From contig NZ_BAZW01000005.1 of NCBI RefSeq assembly GCF_000974365.1, positions 118,199 through 182,198 on the forward strand: a stretch of DNA of 64,000 nt, written 5' to 3'. The position numbers and the translations under genes are program-made. Shown here piece by piece: positions 1 through 11,500 of this stretch (the stretch's first letter is position 1; every line of letters begins with the position of its first letter). This DNA comes from Geofilum rubicundum JCM 15548. Lineage in GTDB: Bacteria; Bacteroidota; Bacteroidia; Bacteroidales; Marinilabiliaceae. The notes beneath the pieces were generated by a model that saw only the letters and a list, made by a program, of their open reading frames with translations, made no database searches and had not been told where the DNA came from.

Positions 1-1
1 G

Positions 2-3000
2 CCGATAACTGCTCAGCCTTCAACCTTTAATTCCGGTCAGTTGGATGCTTATCCCAAAAATGAATGGCTGTATACCCGGATTGTGGTGAATGCTGATTAT
101 TCTTTTGCTTTTGTGACTGCCCGTAACAATTACGACAATCAGGGCGGCTCACCTGTCGATGGTACGACCGTGTCGGGAACGGTACCCGAGGAGAGCCGAC
201 ACGCGCTGACCAACAGCAGTCTCAAAATCGACATTGCCGATACCTATGATACCGGTGCTTACATGGATATTGCTGAGCTGCTCATTCCGGAGGATACTGA
301 GTGGCAATACCGGGAGGCAGATATTTGGGATTTTGAAGTAGGTATTCCTGCACCTATTTCCTTCACAGGTACGGGTACTTGTCAGATAACTTCCACAGAT
401 GTGTTTGGCGGATCCGGGGCCCTTGAAGTAGTGGCCAATGATGGCGATGTTATGCAATTTGACATTCCGGCAGAGGTGGATTTCATGACTTTCAGGGTTA
501 AAATTAGCCATGGTACAACCAAAATGGCGCAGCTGAAGCTGGATGGCATTTTTCAGAACTATTTGAGCATATATACTAATGGGTCAACGTCCTACGCTGA
601 GGAGTGGTGTGAAGTGGCCCTGCCCATTTCCGGAGATGGCACTCCCACGCAATTTTCGTTGGAATTTGCGCTTGGGCATACAAGCCAGCTGGTGTTGATG
701 GACGATGTTCGGTTTTACAGTAAGGATATTCCAAAATCTCAATTGAACCTGGATAATGGCGATATTCAGGAGAAGAGCCCTGTCGGCACCCATGTGGGTG
801 ATTTTTTCGGTACGGAATCAGAAGGACGGGACCTGAGTATTTTGACACATGGATTAGAGTCCCCAGACAAAGACTTTTTCACCATGGATGGGTCCGCCTT
901 GAAAACCGCCGAGGTTCTTAACTCAGATGAGCACAACAATTTTAGTCTGGATGTGGTTGCAGAAGTGTCCGGCGTACTTCCTTTGTTGTATCATTCATTC
1001 GATATTAATGTTTTACCTGAGTTTGCAGGAGGGGATGGTTCATCCCTTTCTCCCTATCAAATTGCGAATCCACGTCACCTTAATAATGTGCGCAATTATC
1101 TGGCGCTGCCAATAAAGGCGTGCATTTTGAATTGGTGAATGACATTGATCTCACGGAGGTCTTGTCGCCAACAGGGCCCTATTACAATGATGGTGCCCTA
1201 TGGGAGCCTATCGGGGTGGGTGCTGAGCGCTTTGAATCACAACTTGAAGGTAACGGTTTTGCCATTAGGGGACTGGCCATTAACCGGCCGACTGAAAATT
1301 CGCTGGGCTTATTTTTTGCAATTGGAAATGATGGAGCTATTCAAAATCTAAAAATTTTCACCGATGATGTTGTTGGCATTGTTGGGCAGGATTATATGGG
1401 CGTTTTGTCTGGTTGGGTAGACATGTCCTATATGGATATCTATATTAAAAATGTGGAAGTCAGTGGAAAAGTGACAGGACGGAACTATGTGGGTGGCGTT
1501 TTTGGACTTATTAATATGGGACGAAACATTGAACACTTATCCGCCCATGTGAATGTAACCGGTGTGGATTTTGTTGGTGGCTTAATCGGATACAGCGGTA
1601 TTCCTTTGTCCCGTTGCTTTACGACCGGAAGTGTTCAAGGTGAAAATTATGTTGGTGGATTGGTTGGCAGGAACCGTCTTGATGAGGAGTTTTGGATGGA
1701 AGATGGTCGCATCATTGATTCGTATTCAACATGCAGCGTCTCCGGGAATTTGGGGGTCGGGGGACTGGTTGGACTCAATGAAGGCGCTGTGGTCAGGAGT
1801 TATGCCAGCGGAGCCGTTTCAGGCATGACAGAGGTCGGTGGACTTTTCGGATCTGGAATGGATACGCATGTCTCTGATAGCTTTTGGAATACCGAGACTA
1901 CAGGCGTTTCTGTTTCCCTTGGTGGTATTGGGATCAGTAGCGGGCAAATGCGGGATCAGGCTACCTTTACAGGCTGGGATTTTGAAAATGTGTGGACTTC
2001 CTTGTCGGGTGAAAACCGTTCTTTCCCCTATTTCAAAATGGTTACCACGGACCCCATTCCCGGAAAAATCGGGGTCCCTTCCATAACGACGTTACCGAAT
2101 GCTTCCCTTGTTTATGGCCAAGCCATTGGCAGTAGTGTCATGACGGGCGCTTTGGTTGAACATGAAGGCCTTGAAGTAGAAGGTTCCTTTGTCTTGTCAC
2201 CGACTGAGTTAAAACCATTGGCGGGGACTGAGACGGTGGATTTTGTTTTTGAGCCGCTCTTGCCGGAACTGTATCTGCCGATTTCCGGACAAATGGATGT
2301 TGCGGTGAGCCAGGCCCCACTGACCGCCACAGCCGATAACCAGTCGCGCACCTACGGTGCTGCCAACCCCGCACTAAGCATCAGCTACAGCGGCTTTGTC
2401 AACGGAGAAGACGCTACGGCCATTACCGCGCCTGAGGCAGCTACATTGGCTGAGGCGACCAGCCCCGTGGGTGACTATGCCATTACCCTGAGCGGTGGTG
2501 CAGCTGATAACTACGACCTGACACTGGAGAATGGCACCTTGTCGGTAAGCCAGGCCCCACTAACCGCCACAGCCGATAACCAGTCGCGCACCTACGGTGC
2601 TGCCAACCCCGCACTAAGCATCAGCTACAGCGGCTTTGTCAACGGAGAAGACGCTACGGCCATTACCGCGCCCGAGGCAGCCACTCTAGCTGAGGCGACC
2701 AGCCCCGTGGGTGACTATGCCATTAGCCTGAGCGGTGGTGCAGCTGATAACTACGACCTGACACTGGAGAATGGCACCTTGTCGGTAAGCCAGGCCCCAC
2801 TAACCGTTACTGCTCTGGATCAGACGAGAACCGTAGGAGATGAAAATCCGGTATTTGAGCTGGACTACAGCGGTTTTGTCAACGGCGACGATCCCCGCGC
2901 TCTGACTCAATTGCCCATGGCATCAACTGTCGCTGATATCAACAGTATTCCTGGTGAGTATAGCATCGAAGTCGGTGGCGGAGATGACACCAACTACTAC

Positions 3001-3285
3001 TTTATTTATCAGTCGGGTACCTTGTATGTGACCATTTCAGTCGGAAGTCCAGAAGCCCTGGAAGAGCGCACTGTTAGCGCCTATCCCAATCCCTTTATAT
3101 CAGAAATAGCCTTCTCTGGATTTGGGCATTCGGAACCGAAGCAAGCTGCGCTTTATGATTTATCGGGAAGAAAACTGCGTGCCTTTATGGTTTCAGATGG
3201 CACTTCTGTTGATTTATCAGATTTGTCAGCCGGCGTTTACTTGATTAAGGTAGATAACCAACTGTTTAAAATGGTGAAGGAATAG
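2..3285 (+). CDS. GLUG/MBG-repeat T9SS surface protein (5'-partial, frameshifted)
   Basis: Large exported protein whose start lies before the window; the frame is open from base 2. The N-terminal visible part is beta-rich and carbohydrate-binding-like. A run of GLUG-type repeats follows (cores such as NYVGGVFG, NYVGGLVG, GVGGLVG, EVGGLFG, about 1.48-1.86 kb), then two and a half MBG domains, then a C-terminal type IX sorting domain (YPNPF, ending in LIKVDNQLFKMVKE). Such proteins cross the outer membrane by T9SS and stay on the surface or are released; adhesin or polymer-binding roles are usual but inferred. The frame breaks near 1102: the upstream frame ends at 1138, while the matching sequence (ANKG, HFELVNDIDL) continues one frame away. 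One extra G at 1102-1103 would join them. Probably one intact gene. Confidence 0.85.
2308..2787 (+). repeat. Two near-identical 240-bp tandem units encoding MBG domains
   Basis: The unit starting at 2308 (agccaggccccac) recurs at 2548 and begins again at 2788, giving a period of 240 bp (80 residues). The first two copies differ at only a handful of positions (for example tgaccg/taaccg and cattaccctg/cattagcctg). The third copy diverges after about 20 bases and runs into the sorting domain. This looks like recent in-frame duplication of an MBG domain. Confidence 0.95.
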
Positions 3286-3310
3286 CCTTCCGGATCTGCT
3301 CTAAAACAAA

Positions 3311-3350
3311 AATCCCAATAAAAGACTCTCTGGTCTTTTATTGGGATTTT
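3311..3350 (+). terminator. Intrinsic terminator after the GLUG/MBG gene
   Basis: A perfect 16-bp stem (3311-3326 with 3333-3348, loop tctctg) is followed by a short T run. It lies 26 bases after the stop codon at 3283-3285. Confidence 0.85.
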
Positions 3351-3352
3351 CT

Positions 3353-3510
3353 TATATTTGTGCATCCGAAATCAATAACTACCTTCAAAGATGAAACAAA
3401 ATTGGCGCATCTATCAGAAGCTTCACCGCTGGACTGGTGACTATTTTCCTTTAAATGAATTTAAATGTTCTCACAATGAGAGGGTATTGAATGTAACACG
3501 GTTGCCCTTA
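3353..3510 (+). pseudogene. Promoter plus possible vestige of a PepSY/TM gene start
   Basis: A TATATTTG box at 3353-3360 matches the Bacteroidetes -7 consensus TAnnTTTG. An ATG at 3391 opens a frame whose first residues (MKQNWRIYQKLHRWTGDY) resemble the N terminus of PepSY-TM proteins (W+xxHxWxG). The resemblance stops after about 20 residues, and from 3514 the frame runs antisense to a well-supported gene, so the rest is not coding. Possibly the stump of a deleted gene. The call rests on a short similarity and is weak. Confidence 0.25.
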
Positions 3511-3513
3511 GTA

Positions 3514-4563
3514 TTAGTAAACCTCGTCGCGCGTATAAACCCCGCCTTCAATCAGAACTTCATCCAGATTGTCGCGGGTAACCAGTATCGAGTTGATTTG
3601 TACGGTTGGGACCTGCTTAAAACCATTGTCGGTGTATACCACATTAAAGTCGTCCAGCTTGTCTCCCTTTATGAGGGCCACCGCCACATCTGCTGCGGTG
3701 TAAGCGATCTCTTTGAAGGGATGGTACATGGTCATTTGCTGTTTGCCGGCGGCAATGTCCTGCACCGATTCAATCTGGGCATCCTGGCCGGTGATGATTA
3801 CTTCGCCGTCCAGATCCCACTCTGAAAGGACATCCAGCATCTCATGGGACATGCCATCGAAGCAGGAAATGATGACATCCGGATGGGTTTCCGAATTATT
3901 CAGAAATTGCTTCAGTTCAAAAGCCGCATTTTTAGGGTCCCAGTTTTCGGTGAAAGTTTTATACAGAATATTGATCTGGCCATTATCAATCGAAGGCGCC
4001 AACACAGAATCAATAGATGCCTGTAATTCAACCGCATTCCGGTCAAACTTGTCGCCTCCAAACAACATATAATTGCCTCTGGGCACCTGACTAAGCGCAT
4101 ACCCTGCCATGCCTTCGCCCAGACTTTGGTTGTTGCCGGCAATGTACATATCTAAATCACTGTTGACCAACAGACGGTTGTAGGCCATTACCGGAATGTC
4201 CACTTCATTAAAATCGCGAACTATGGCATTGGCTGTAATTTCGTTGATGTAGATGAGCACCAGCATGTCAACACCCTGTTCCTTCATTTCCATGGCCTTC
4301 TGGTATTGCAAAGCCGCATTATTGTCCGCCTGGTCAATAATCACCTCTGCTCCCAACTCTCTGGCCCTTTCGGCAAAATAGTTGCTTTCTACCACAAACC
4401 GATAGGTAATGTCAGAGGAAAACAGGAATCCAATTTTGATGTCTTCCTTTGAGGAACAGGCAGAAAAGAGTCCCGATAACACAAAAGTTACCATTAATAT
4501 CAGGATGAATGAATCTTTTCTTGGCTTTAAAGAGTAAAACGGTAATAAATCTTTGGTTTTCAT
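3514..4563 (-). CDS. XylF-like periplasmic sugar-binding lipoprotein
   Basis: 349-residue type 1 periplasmic binding protein of the D-xylose-binding (XylF) type. A signal segment with lipobox LFSAC places the lipid-modified cysteine at about residue 36. The mature part begins IKIGFLF and keeps XylF-like blocks: ERARELGAEVII, GVDMLVLIYI, IPVMAYNRLL, IAGNNQSLGEGMAGYAL, GNYMLFGGD, ITGQDAQIESVQDIAAGKQQMTMY and DNGFKQVPT. No ABC permease or ATPase lies nearby. It diverges from a chemotaxis receptor, which suggests that it presents a bound sugar to that receptor rather than feeding an importer. Ligand identity (a pentose such as xylose) is inferred from the family. The ATG at 4563 is followed directly by the signal sequence. 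Confidence 0.85.
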   Translation of the reverse strand: MKTKDLLPFYSLKPRKDSFILILMVTFVLSGLFSACSSKEDIKIGFLFSSDITYRFVVESNYFAERARELGAEVIIDQADNNAALQYQKAMEMKEQGVDMLVLIYINEITANAIVRDFNEVDIPVMAYNRLLVNSDLDMYIAGNNQSLGEGMAGYALSQVPRGNYMLFGGDKFDRNAVELQASIDSVLAPSIDNGQINILYKTFTENWDPKNAAFELKQFLNNSETHPDVIISCFDGMSHEMLDVLSEWDLDGEVIITGQDAQIESVQDIAAGKQQMTMYHPFKEIAYTAADVAVALIKGDKLDDFNVVYTDNGFKQVPTVQINSILVTRDNLDEVLIEGGVYTRDEVY

Positions 4564-4778
4564 AAAATATCTGTAGAAATAAATTGTTTTTTATCCATGG
4601 TTAATTCCGATAGCCTTTCAAAAACCCGATACGGTAATTGTGGGCAAATGGTTATCAGTAAATAACAGTTAATTTTATTTAATGGATAAAACTACTACTT
4701 TTATGCGCAAAATTATATAGGTTTAAACGTAATTTTACACAGTTGGTCAAAAATAAAAATCTAAAATATAGATAGACA

Positions 4779-6560
4779 ATGAAGTGGAGAGATCTTAATA
4801 TCAATACGAAGATAAGAAGCACCATGGGGGTCGTATTGTTGTTGACTTTTATGATGGGAGGATACACGCTGATTAATTTGGTTCGTGTGAACAATGGCAT
4901 TGGGACCCTATCCAATCAATACATCCCCTATGTCAATGAAGCCATTCAGGTTTCCCAGGCCTGGTGGCGGATGTCAGAATTTGCCCGTTCCTATGATTTC
5001 ACAGCGGATGATTATTACGCCTTTCGCGCGGATGGTGAGTTCAATAAATTTAACGAAGCACTGGAAAGCCTGATTGAAATGGATGGGGGACTGGGAGAGG
5101 GTTCTAATTCGGAAGTATTATTGCCCCTCAAGGACCTTATTGGTGAATATCGTTCCCAAATGGACAGTTATTTACCCCTGCAGGAAGCCATGCACATGCA
5201 TCAAAATGCCATGGCTGAGCGTGCTTCTGAATTATTTGAAGCCGTGAAGAACCATCGCTCCAATGCCGCTACCCAGTCGGCCGGAAGCTTGGCCTTTGGC
5301 ATATGGGGAGAAATTCAGGCGGATGCTGCTGCTCGTTCTTCTGAAGACATGCAAGAAGTTGAGGACGATTTGGTCGAACTCAATGCACTGATAGCCCGGA
5401 ATTACTACCCCGGAAATGTCCAGCCTTTGTTGACCGCCTTTGTCGACGAAGCAGAGGCCTTTGTGACGACATACCGTCAGGCCCGTCAGGCCGAAATCAA
5501 AAATTTTGAACTGGCCAAGGCCATCATGTGGGAAATCCGTACGGTTTCGGACATGGGACAAGACCAGATGAAAGTCATGGGCGACGATGCCATTCGTATT
5601 GTGGGTATGGTTCGATCTCTGGTCATCATGGCCGTTTTGATTTTGATTGTTGTCGGATTTCTGATTTTCTGGTACTTGCCACCCTCCATTACCAAGCCGA
5701 TATTGGAAGGCGTGGGCAATGCGGAGAAAATCGCCAACGGCGATTTGACGGTGACCTTCGATACCACCCGTAAGGATGAGGTCGGGCGCTTATCGCTCGC
5801 CCTCAATAACATGGTATCTAATTTGAAAGAGATTCTGAACGACATTGCCTCCAGTGCCCGTGAAATTGGCGAATCCGGTGAGAAATTGGTGACAGAATCC
5901 GAAGAAATGGCAGATGGTGCCAACCAGCAGGCTTCTGCTGCTGAAGAAGTTTCTTCCTCCATGGAAGAGATGTATGCCAACATTCAACAGAATACCGATA
6001 ATGCCAAGATGACCGAAGGCATCGCGCTGAAGGCGACCGTTAATATGAATGCCAGCAATGAAACCTCGAAGGTTGCAGCCGATAACATGCAGGAAATCAC
6101 TCAGAAAGTCTCCATTATTGGAGACATAGCCTTCCAGACCAACATCCTGGCCCTTAATGCTGCCGTAGAAGCAGCGAGAGCCGGAGTGGAGGGACGTGGT
6201 TTCGCCGTGGTGGCAGCTGAGGTCCGCAAACTGGCAGAGCGCAGTCAACAAGCCGCAGCAGAAATTAACCGGGTGTCGCGCACCACTTTCGAATCTTCTC
6301 AGGAAGCCCGGGAGCAACTCGAATCTTTAGCGCCTGAAATTGAAAAGACAGCCTCGCTGGTGCAGGAAATTGCCATGGCCTCCATGGAGCAGGTAGCAGG
6401 GGTAGAGCAGATCAATAACGCGCTACAGCAATTGAATTCCGTTACCCAGCGCAATGCCGCCAATTCCGAGCAAATCAACAATGCGGCTCACCGACTGGAG
6501 TCTCTGGCGGAGCGGCTCAACAGAACACTGGTGAAATTTAAACTGGAAAAGGGAAATTGA
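4779..6560 (+). CDS. Methyl-accepting chemotaxis protein
   Basis: 593-residue chemoreceptor. TM1 lies at about residues 15-36, followed by a long helical periplasmic domain to about 275 (helical-bimodular/4HB type), TM2 at about 278-302, a HAMP domain (ITKPI...IANGDLTV...[13 protein letters not shown]), then the cytoplasmic coiled coil. The hairpin tip is the conserved [20 protein letters not shown] near residue 455, followed by [18 protein letters not shown], the CheA/CheW contact region. No che genes are in the window. Divergent transcription from the XylF-like lipoprotein (215-bp shared upstream region) suggests that the two work together, with the lipoprotein as the ligand-binding partner. 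Confidence 0.95.
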   Translation: MKWRDLNINTKIRSTMGVVLLLTFMMGGYTLINLVRVNNGIGTLSNQYIPYVNEAIQVSQAWWRMSEFARSYDFTADDYYAFRADGEFNKFNEALESLIEMDGGLGEGSNSEVLLPLKDLIGEYRSQMDSYLPLQEAMHMHQNAMAERASELFEAVKNHRSNAATQSAGSLAFGIWGEIQADAAARSSEDMQEVEDDLVELNALIARNYYPGNVQPLLTAFVDEAEAFVTTYRQARQAEIKNFELAKAIMWEIRTVSDMGQDQMKVMGDDAIRIVGMVRSLVIMAVLILIVVGFLIFWYLPPSITKPILEGVGNAEKIANGDLTVTFDTTRKDEVGRLSLALNNMVSNLKEILNDIASSAREIGESGEKLVTESEEMADGANQQASAAEEVSSSMEEMYANIQQNTDNAKMTEGIALKATVNMNASNETSKVAADNMQEITQKVSIIGDIAFQTNILALNAAVEAARAGVEGRGFAVVAAEVRKLAERSQQAAAEINRVSRTTFESSQEAREQLESLAPEIEKTASLVQEIAMASMEQVAGVEQINNALQQLNSVTQRNAANSEQINNAAHRLESLAERLNRTLVKFKLEKGN

Positions 6561-6618
6561 AATCGGCGCGAAAAGTAAGGCGCATCCGATTTTCTTGAGA
6601 AACAGAATTAACAGACTC

Positions 6619-6671
6619 ATTTCAGGGTAAAAGTATTGATCTAAAATCAATACCTTTACCCTGAAATTTTT
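6619..6671 (+). terminator. Intrinsic terminator after the chemoreceptor gene
   Basis: A 22-bp stem with one mismatch (6619-6640 with 6646-6667, loop ctaaa) is followed by TTTT. It ends only about 10 bases before the regulator ATG at 6681, so the regulator either has a promoter overlapping the hairpin or depends on read-through. Confidence 0.8.
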
Positions 6672-6680
6672 CATATAGTT

Positions 6681-7463
6681 ATGAGTAATTATAATCCAGA
6701 TACAACGGCCGGTCGACGGGGACTCATCATCAAGATGCTGGACGATCTGGGACAGGTAAATGTCAAGGAATTAAGCCTTCATTTCCAGGTCAGTGAGGTC
6801 ACCATTCGCAACGATCTGGCCCACCTCGAACAGAAAAACCTGCTGATACGTGCCCGGGGCGGTGCCATTAAAACCGACAAGGCCTCGCTGGATCTTCGCT
6901 TTCTCGAAAAGAAAAGCAAGAACGTTCGCGAAAAAGAAGCCATTGGTCGCAAAGCCGCCCGCTTCATCAGTGATGGGGACACCATTGTGGTGGACAGTGG
7001 CACCACCACCCGCGAGATTGTGAACCACCTCTCACGCTTCAGTCGCCTCACCGTCATCACCAACGCCTTAAACATTGCCAGTACCCTGGCCGATATGGAC
7101 AATATCACAGCCATCATGCCCGGAGGCATCATGCGCCATAACATCCTGTCGCTGGTGGGCGCCATTGCCATCGATAATTTCAAAAAATTCTTTGGCGACA
7201 AGCTTTTTTTGGCCGCTGATGGCATCGATGTGAATCTGGGCCTGTCGTCCCCCGACCTCGAAGAGGCCGCCCTCAAGCGCACCATGATCAAAATGGCCCG
7301 CAAGGTGATTGTGGTGGCCGACTCCTCCAAATTTGGCCGCCGTAACCTGGCCGTCATTTGCAGTATTAGTCAGATAGACGTTCTCATAACCGACAAAGGC
7401 ATTTCCGCTGCCGACCATGAAGCCCTGGTAACCATGGGGGTGGAAGTGGTCATCGTCGATTAA
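6681..7463 (+). CDS. DeoR/AgaR-family transcriptional regulator
   Basis: 260 residues. The N-terminal DeoR winged helix-turn-helix spans about residues 10-62 (GQVNVKELSLHFQVSEVTIRNDL, then RARGGAIK). The C-terminal DeoRC sugar-phosphate-sensing domain includes VVDSGTTTREI, TVITNALNIASTL, PGGIM and LFLAADGID. Members repress sugar catabolic genes and are released by phosphorylated sugar intermediates. No catabolic operon follows; the neighbours are a methyltransferase downstream and the sugar-binding lipoprotein/chemoreceptor pair upstream, which are plausible targets. Codons here and in the next gene are visibly richer in G and C than in the T9SS genes further on. Confidence 0.9.
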   Translation: MSNYNPDTTAGRRGLIIKMLDDLGQVNVKELSLHFQVSEVTIRNDLAHLEQKNLLIRARGGAIKTDKASLDLRFLEKKSKNVREKEAIGRKAARFISDGDTIVVDSGTTTREIVNHLSRFSRLTVITNALNIASTLADMDNITAIMPGGIMRHNILSLVGAIAIDNFKKFFGDKLFLAADGIDVNLGLSSPDLEEAALKRTMIKMARKVIVVADSSKFGRRNLAVICSISQIDVLITDKGISAADHEALVTMGVEVVIVD

Positions 7464-7483
7464 ACAATAATTTTCAAGCAACC

Positions 7484-8203
7484 ATGATACAAGCACAAAA
7501 CGACCCGATCGGCCAGGCCGGTCTGGACTATTTTCTTAACGGACAACGCAGCACCGACATCAAAGTCTGGAGCGACATCGCCGAGAGCGACACCCTGCCG
7601 GTTCATTACCTGTTCCGAACCTACCACGAAATGCCCTCACTGGAGCAAAAAGCACTGGCCCTCTGCAAAGGCAAGGTCCTCGATGTCGGAGCCGGCATGG
7701 GCAGCCATGCCCTGTACCTACAGGATCAAGGTCATGCCGTCACCGCCCTCGAAATATCCCCCCTGGCCTGTGAAGTCATGTCCCGCAGAGGCGTATCTCA
7801 AGTCGTCAATGCCGACTTCTTCAAGCACGCCAGTGATCAAAAATACGACACCATCCTGCTGCTCATGAATGGCATCGGACTGGTCGGCACCGTCAACGGA
7901 TTCCCCACTTTCTTCAAAAAAATCAAGGAGCTTTTGAATCCCGGTGGACAAATACTCCTCGACAGTTCCGATTTGCGCTATCTCTATATCGACGAAGACG
8001 GCAGCATGCTCATCAACCTCAACGGACGTTACTACGGCGAAGTAGAATACCGCATGAGCTACGGCGATTACAAAGGCAAGCGCTTCAAATGGCTCTTCAT
8101 CGACGACCAGCTCATGGCCCACCACGCCGAAAAACACGGCTTCAAATTCGAAAAAATCGCCGACGGCACCCATTACGATTATCTGGCACGAATCAATTTT
8201 TAA
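7484..8203 (+). CDS. Class I SAM-dependent methyltransferase
   Basis: 239-residue Rossmann-fold methyltransferase. Motif I VLDVGAGMGSHALYL lies at about residues 65-80, an acidic post-I strand (VTALEIS) follows, then the motif IV-like DTILLLMNGIGLVG and the LLNPGGQILLDSSDL strand. The substrate is not evident. It begins 20 bases after the regulator stop and probably shares its transcript. No signal peptide, so cytoplasmic. Confidence 0.85.
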   Translation: MIQAQNDPIGQAGLDYFLNGQRSTDIKVWSDIAESDTLPVHYLFRTYHEMPSLEQKALALCKGKVLDVGAGMGSHALYLQDQGHAVTALEISPLACEVMSRRGVSQVVNADFFKHASDQKYDTILLLMNGIGLVGTVNGFPTFFKKIKELLNPGGQILLDSSDLRYLYIDEDGSMLINLNGRYYGEVEYRMSYGDYKGKRFKWLFIDDQLMAHHAEKHGFKFEKIADGTHYDYLARINF

Positions 8204-8563
8204 TGCCAATACCCATTGATAAAACAGATGTTGTGCCTAAAAGCTGTTGGCCTAAAAAGTTGACATAATGAAAGTTGTGTCCCCTTCCGTTTTTGGCCTT
8301 CCTTTTGGGAAGCAAAACCGGCCTTAAAACAATTTCTAATTTACCTGCGATTCGTCAACAAGAACCTACTTTTTATCAACAATAGTCAATTAACTGGCAA
8401 CAAATCAGCACCAAATTCCGTATAAATTGTTAATATTACGTTAATTTTGTAGGAATTTTTATCTGAGATAAATAACCCCCCTCAGATAGCGCCAGGAGAG
8501 GACATCCCAGCAAGGGATGATTTGTGTGAGACAGATGGATATTACAATATTAATTTTATTACT
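8204..8563 (+). promoter_or_regulatory. Promoter and structured 5' leader of the following T9SS gene
   Basis: A 360-bp gap without a gene. TAATTTTG at 8442-8449 matches TAnnTTTG and would start a transcript near 8456. The leader then holds ATCTGAG/CTCAGAT (8461-8467 with 8481-8487) around an A/C-rich loop, and CATCCC agcaa GGGATG (8503-8519). I could not match the leader to a known riboswitch class. Confidence 0.5.
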
Positions 8564-11500
8564 ATGAAGAAACATATACTAAAAGTGTGGATGATTTTAG
8601 CCATCAGTTTTTTGGCTATGGATGTGGTTGGGCAGGAATCTTATACGGCTGGTTATCCTAATGTGGATGGAGTTGGACAAGAGACTGCTACTTTGAATGT
8701 GAGTGCGACGGTGGGAGGCACAGAAACCACTATGGTAACAATCCCCGGAGGTCCTACATTTCCTTATACCTATGCTACTCATCAAGCTAAATATGTAACT
8801 CTTCTTCATACAGATCCCCAACCTAGTAAAGAAAATGTTATTAATTGGAGTTCTGATGGAAATAGTGGTTCTATTTCTGAGGGTTTATATGGAAGTATTA
8901 ATTTGTGGAGTGCGAATTCTGAATTCAGTTCTTCGATTTTGAATCTGCAACCCAGTACAAATTACGTTATTTATATAGTGACGGTTGATGTATCTGGGAA
9001 TAATGTCATTCAGACGGAAATGGACAGTAATTCACCTACATTGGTTTCTTTTACTACCTCTGCTCCACCCCTCCTTTAACTGCTACCTTAAATCCTTTGG
9101 ATAACGCAATTGATATTCCAATTGGTACATCTTCTTTTGAGCTGACTTTTAGTGAGAATATCGCTTTGGCAAATGGGAATTTTTATGTTGAGTTGCTTGA
9201 AGAAGGTGTTTCAAAGGAAATCCAGTCAGTTGGAGATAGTCATATTTCGAACAATGTACTTTCTTTATCTTTTAATTATTCACTCGGATACGCCAAAGAA
9301 TATAATATTTTATTGCCGGCCAATGCTATTAAAGCTGCCACTTCGACTGCTTTGTATTCCGGATTAGCTGCTGGTGAATGGTCATTCACAACTGAAAGTT
9401 CACCTCCGTTGTGGGCTAATGGATTTCCCTCAGTTTCTGGCCAAAACTCTGCTAAATTTGATCTGAATGCACTGGCAGATGTAACAGGAATTGTTTATGG
9501 GGTGGTTACCGGGGCCGCCGCGCAGCCTTCTGTGGCACAAATCGTTGCAGGGCAAAATAGTTCTTCAGGGCCTGCAAAAATCGCCAGAAATGCAAGCGTA
9601 ACATCTATTGTAACGCCTACACCTGTTGAATTCTTATTTAATGATGATACCCCCACAGGAGTGAATTATTATTTGCATACGGTGTTTGAAAAGGATGGAA
9701 AGTACTCAACTGTTGAAACAATAACCATTGATAGAATTATACCGGAAATTAATCAGCTGACATCACTTCCTCTTAACGGTGATTTTACGGTTGCTGTTGA
9801 TGAAAGTGTTACTATTGTATTTAAGGAGCCTGTATTTGGATTCGATGGATCTGGAACTTTACCTTTGGATAATACTTATTTCTCCTTCCAATATGACGAT
9901 AGTGGAACGCCAATCGATGTAGCTTTCACTTTTTCGCAAACTACTACCAGCGAACAAACAACTGTGGTTTTGCAACCGGATGTACTTCTCTTGCAAGATG
10001 AAGAATATACGGTTACGATTGCCCCAGTTTCTGATGCGAGTGGTAATTTAACGAATCAAATTGTAAGGACCTTTGAAACGGATAAGGAGAATGTGTGGAT
10101 CGGTGGAGGTGTAGTAACTACTTGGAATGATCCTCTTAACTGGAGTTCCGGAACCTATGCACCGGGTAAGACTGTCACTATTCCTATCGGTTCCACTGCA
10201 TTTCCAGAGATTACATCTGGCACTATTGATGTGCATAACTTGACCATTGAGCCTGGTGCTTCACTAACGCATACAGGTGGTACCTTAAATGTTACCGGTC
10301 TTTTTACCTTGCAGTCTTCTGTAGCTGTTAATGCTTCTTATATTAATAATGGAGCCGTTGGTACAGTATTGAATGTAGTTGGTTCAAATGTGAATGTGGA
10401 GCAGGTTATAGATAATATCAATATGACTTATTTAATATCTTCTCCAACAGACGGTAGTACTGCACTGAGTTTTGGTAACTATTATCCTTTGTACACCTAC
10501 AATAATACCACAGATGCCTGGGATGCAATTAGTTCTGGCGCAACAATGGCACCTGGGGTTGGATACCGAATGTGGACCGATGATAGTATGGTGGGTTTTT
10601 CCGGTGAAATAAATACGGGAGCTTTCTTGGTTAATTTAACAAGAACTAATGGAGCAGGTTACGGATGGAATTTGGTCGGTAATCCTTATCCCGCATCTAT
10701 TGATTGGACACTGCTTGGTATAAATGAAAGCTCCACCATTGAAAATAATTTCTGGATTTGGATGCCTACGCAAAGAGCATACGGGGCTTATAGCGCATCT
10801 ACGGATATACCTATCAACATTACGTCTTCCAAAATTCCTTCCAATCACGCTTTTCTGGTTAAAGTAAAAATTGGTGAGCCTACTGGAAGTATTGAGTTTG
10901 TTCCTGATGCTCAAGTGGCCAATGATGCCAATTATTTAAAGTCTGGCACCACTAAGCCTGTTGTTGATTATATCAAGTTGGCAGGAGTCACGTCTAATAA
11001 TGTTAAAGATGAGATGGCCGTTGCGTTCATAGATGAGGCGTCTACCGCTTTTGATAGATTCGATCTGGAAAAGAGATTTGCCAATCGTGATCATTTGTTT
11101 GAGTTGTTTTCTTTGGCCGAATCTATGAAGACTTCCATTAATGCCATCCCTCTAAATGGTACTTATGAAGTTCCTTTAGGCTTTAATGCGCTTAAGACTG
11201 GAGACTTTTCTATAGAAATGGTTATGAACAAGGCTGAAAATGTTGAAACTATTTTAGTGGATAAGTTAGAGGCAACTGAAATTGCTTTATTGCCGGGTGA
11301 TCGTTATGACTTTTCTGTGGCGTCAAAAGGTTTGAATACCTCTAGATTTAGTCTAAAGTTTTTTAAAGTTTCAACGGATCTGCCGATTGAATCAATAAGT
11401 TTCAATCGGTCTAATGTTTTTGTGCAAGGTCGGGAAGTATTTATTAGTGTACCATCTGAAATAGCAGGTTCGGAATATCGTGTCAATGATTTTTCAGGCA

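Noticed and set aside
3391..3825. 144-residue plus-strand frame as a real gene
   Set aside because: From 3514 on it is the antisense of a strongly supported XylF-like lipoprotein; only the first 20 or so residues show any likeness to a protein family.
8461..8519. TPP riboswitch, because CTGAGA occurs in the leader
   Set aside because: The remaining TPP core elements and their order are missing; only the short word matches.
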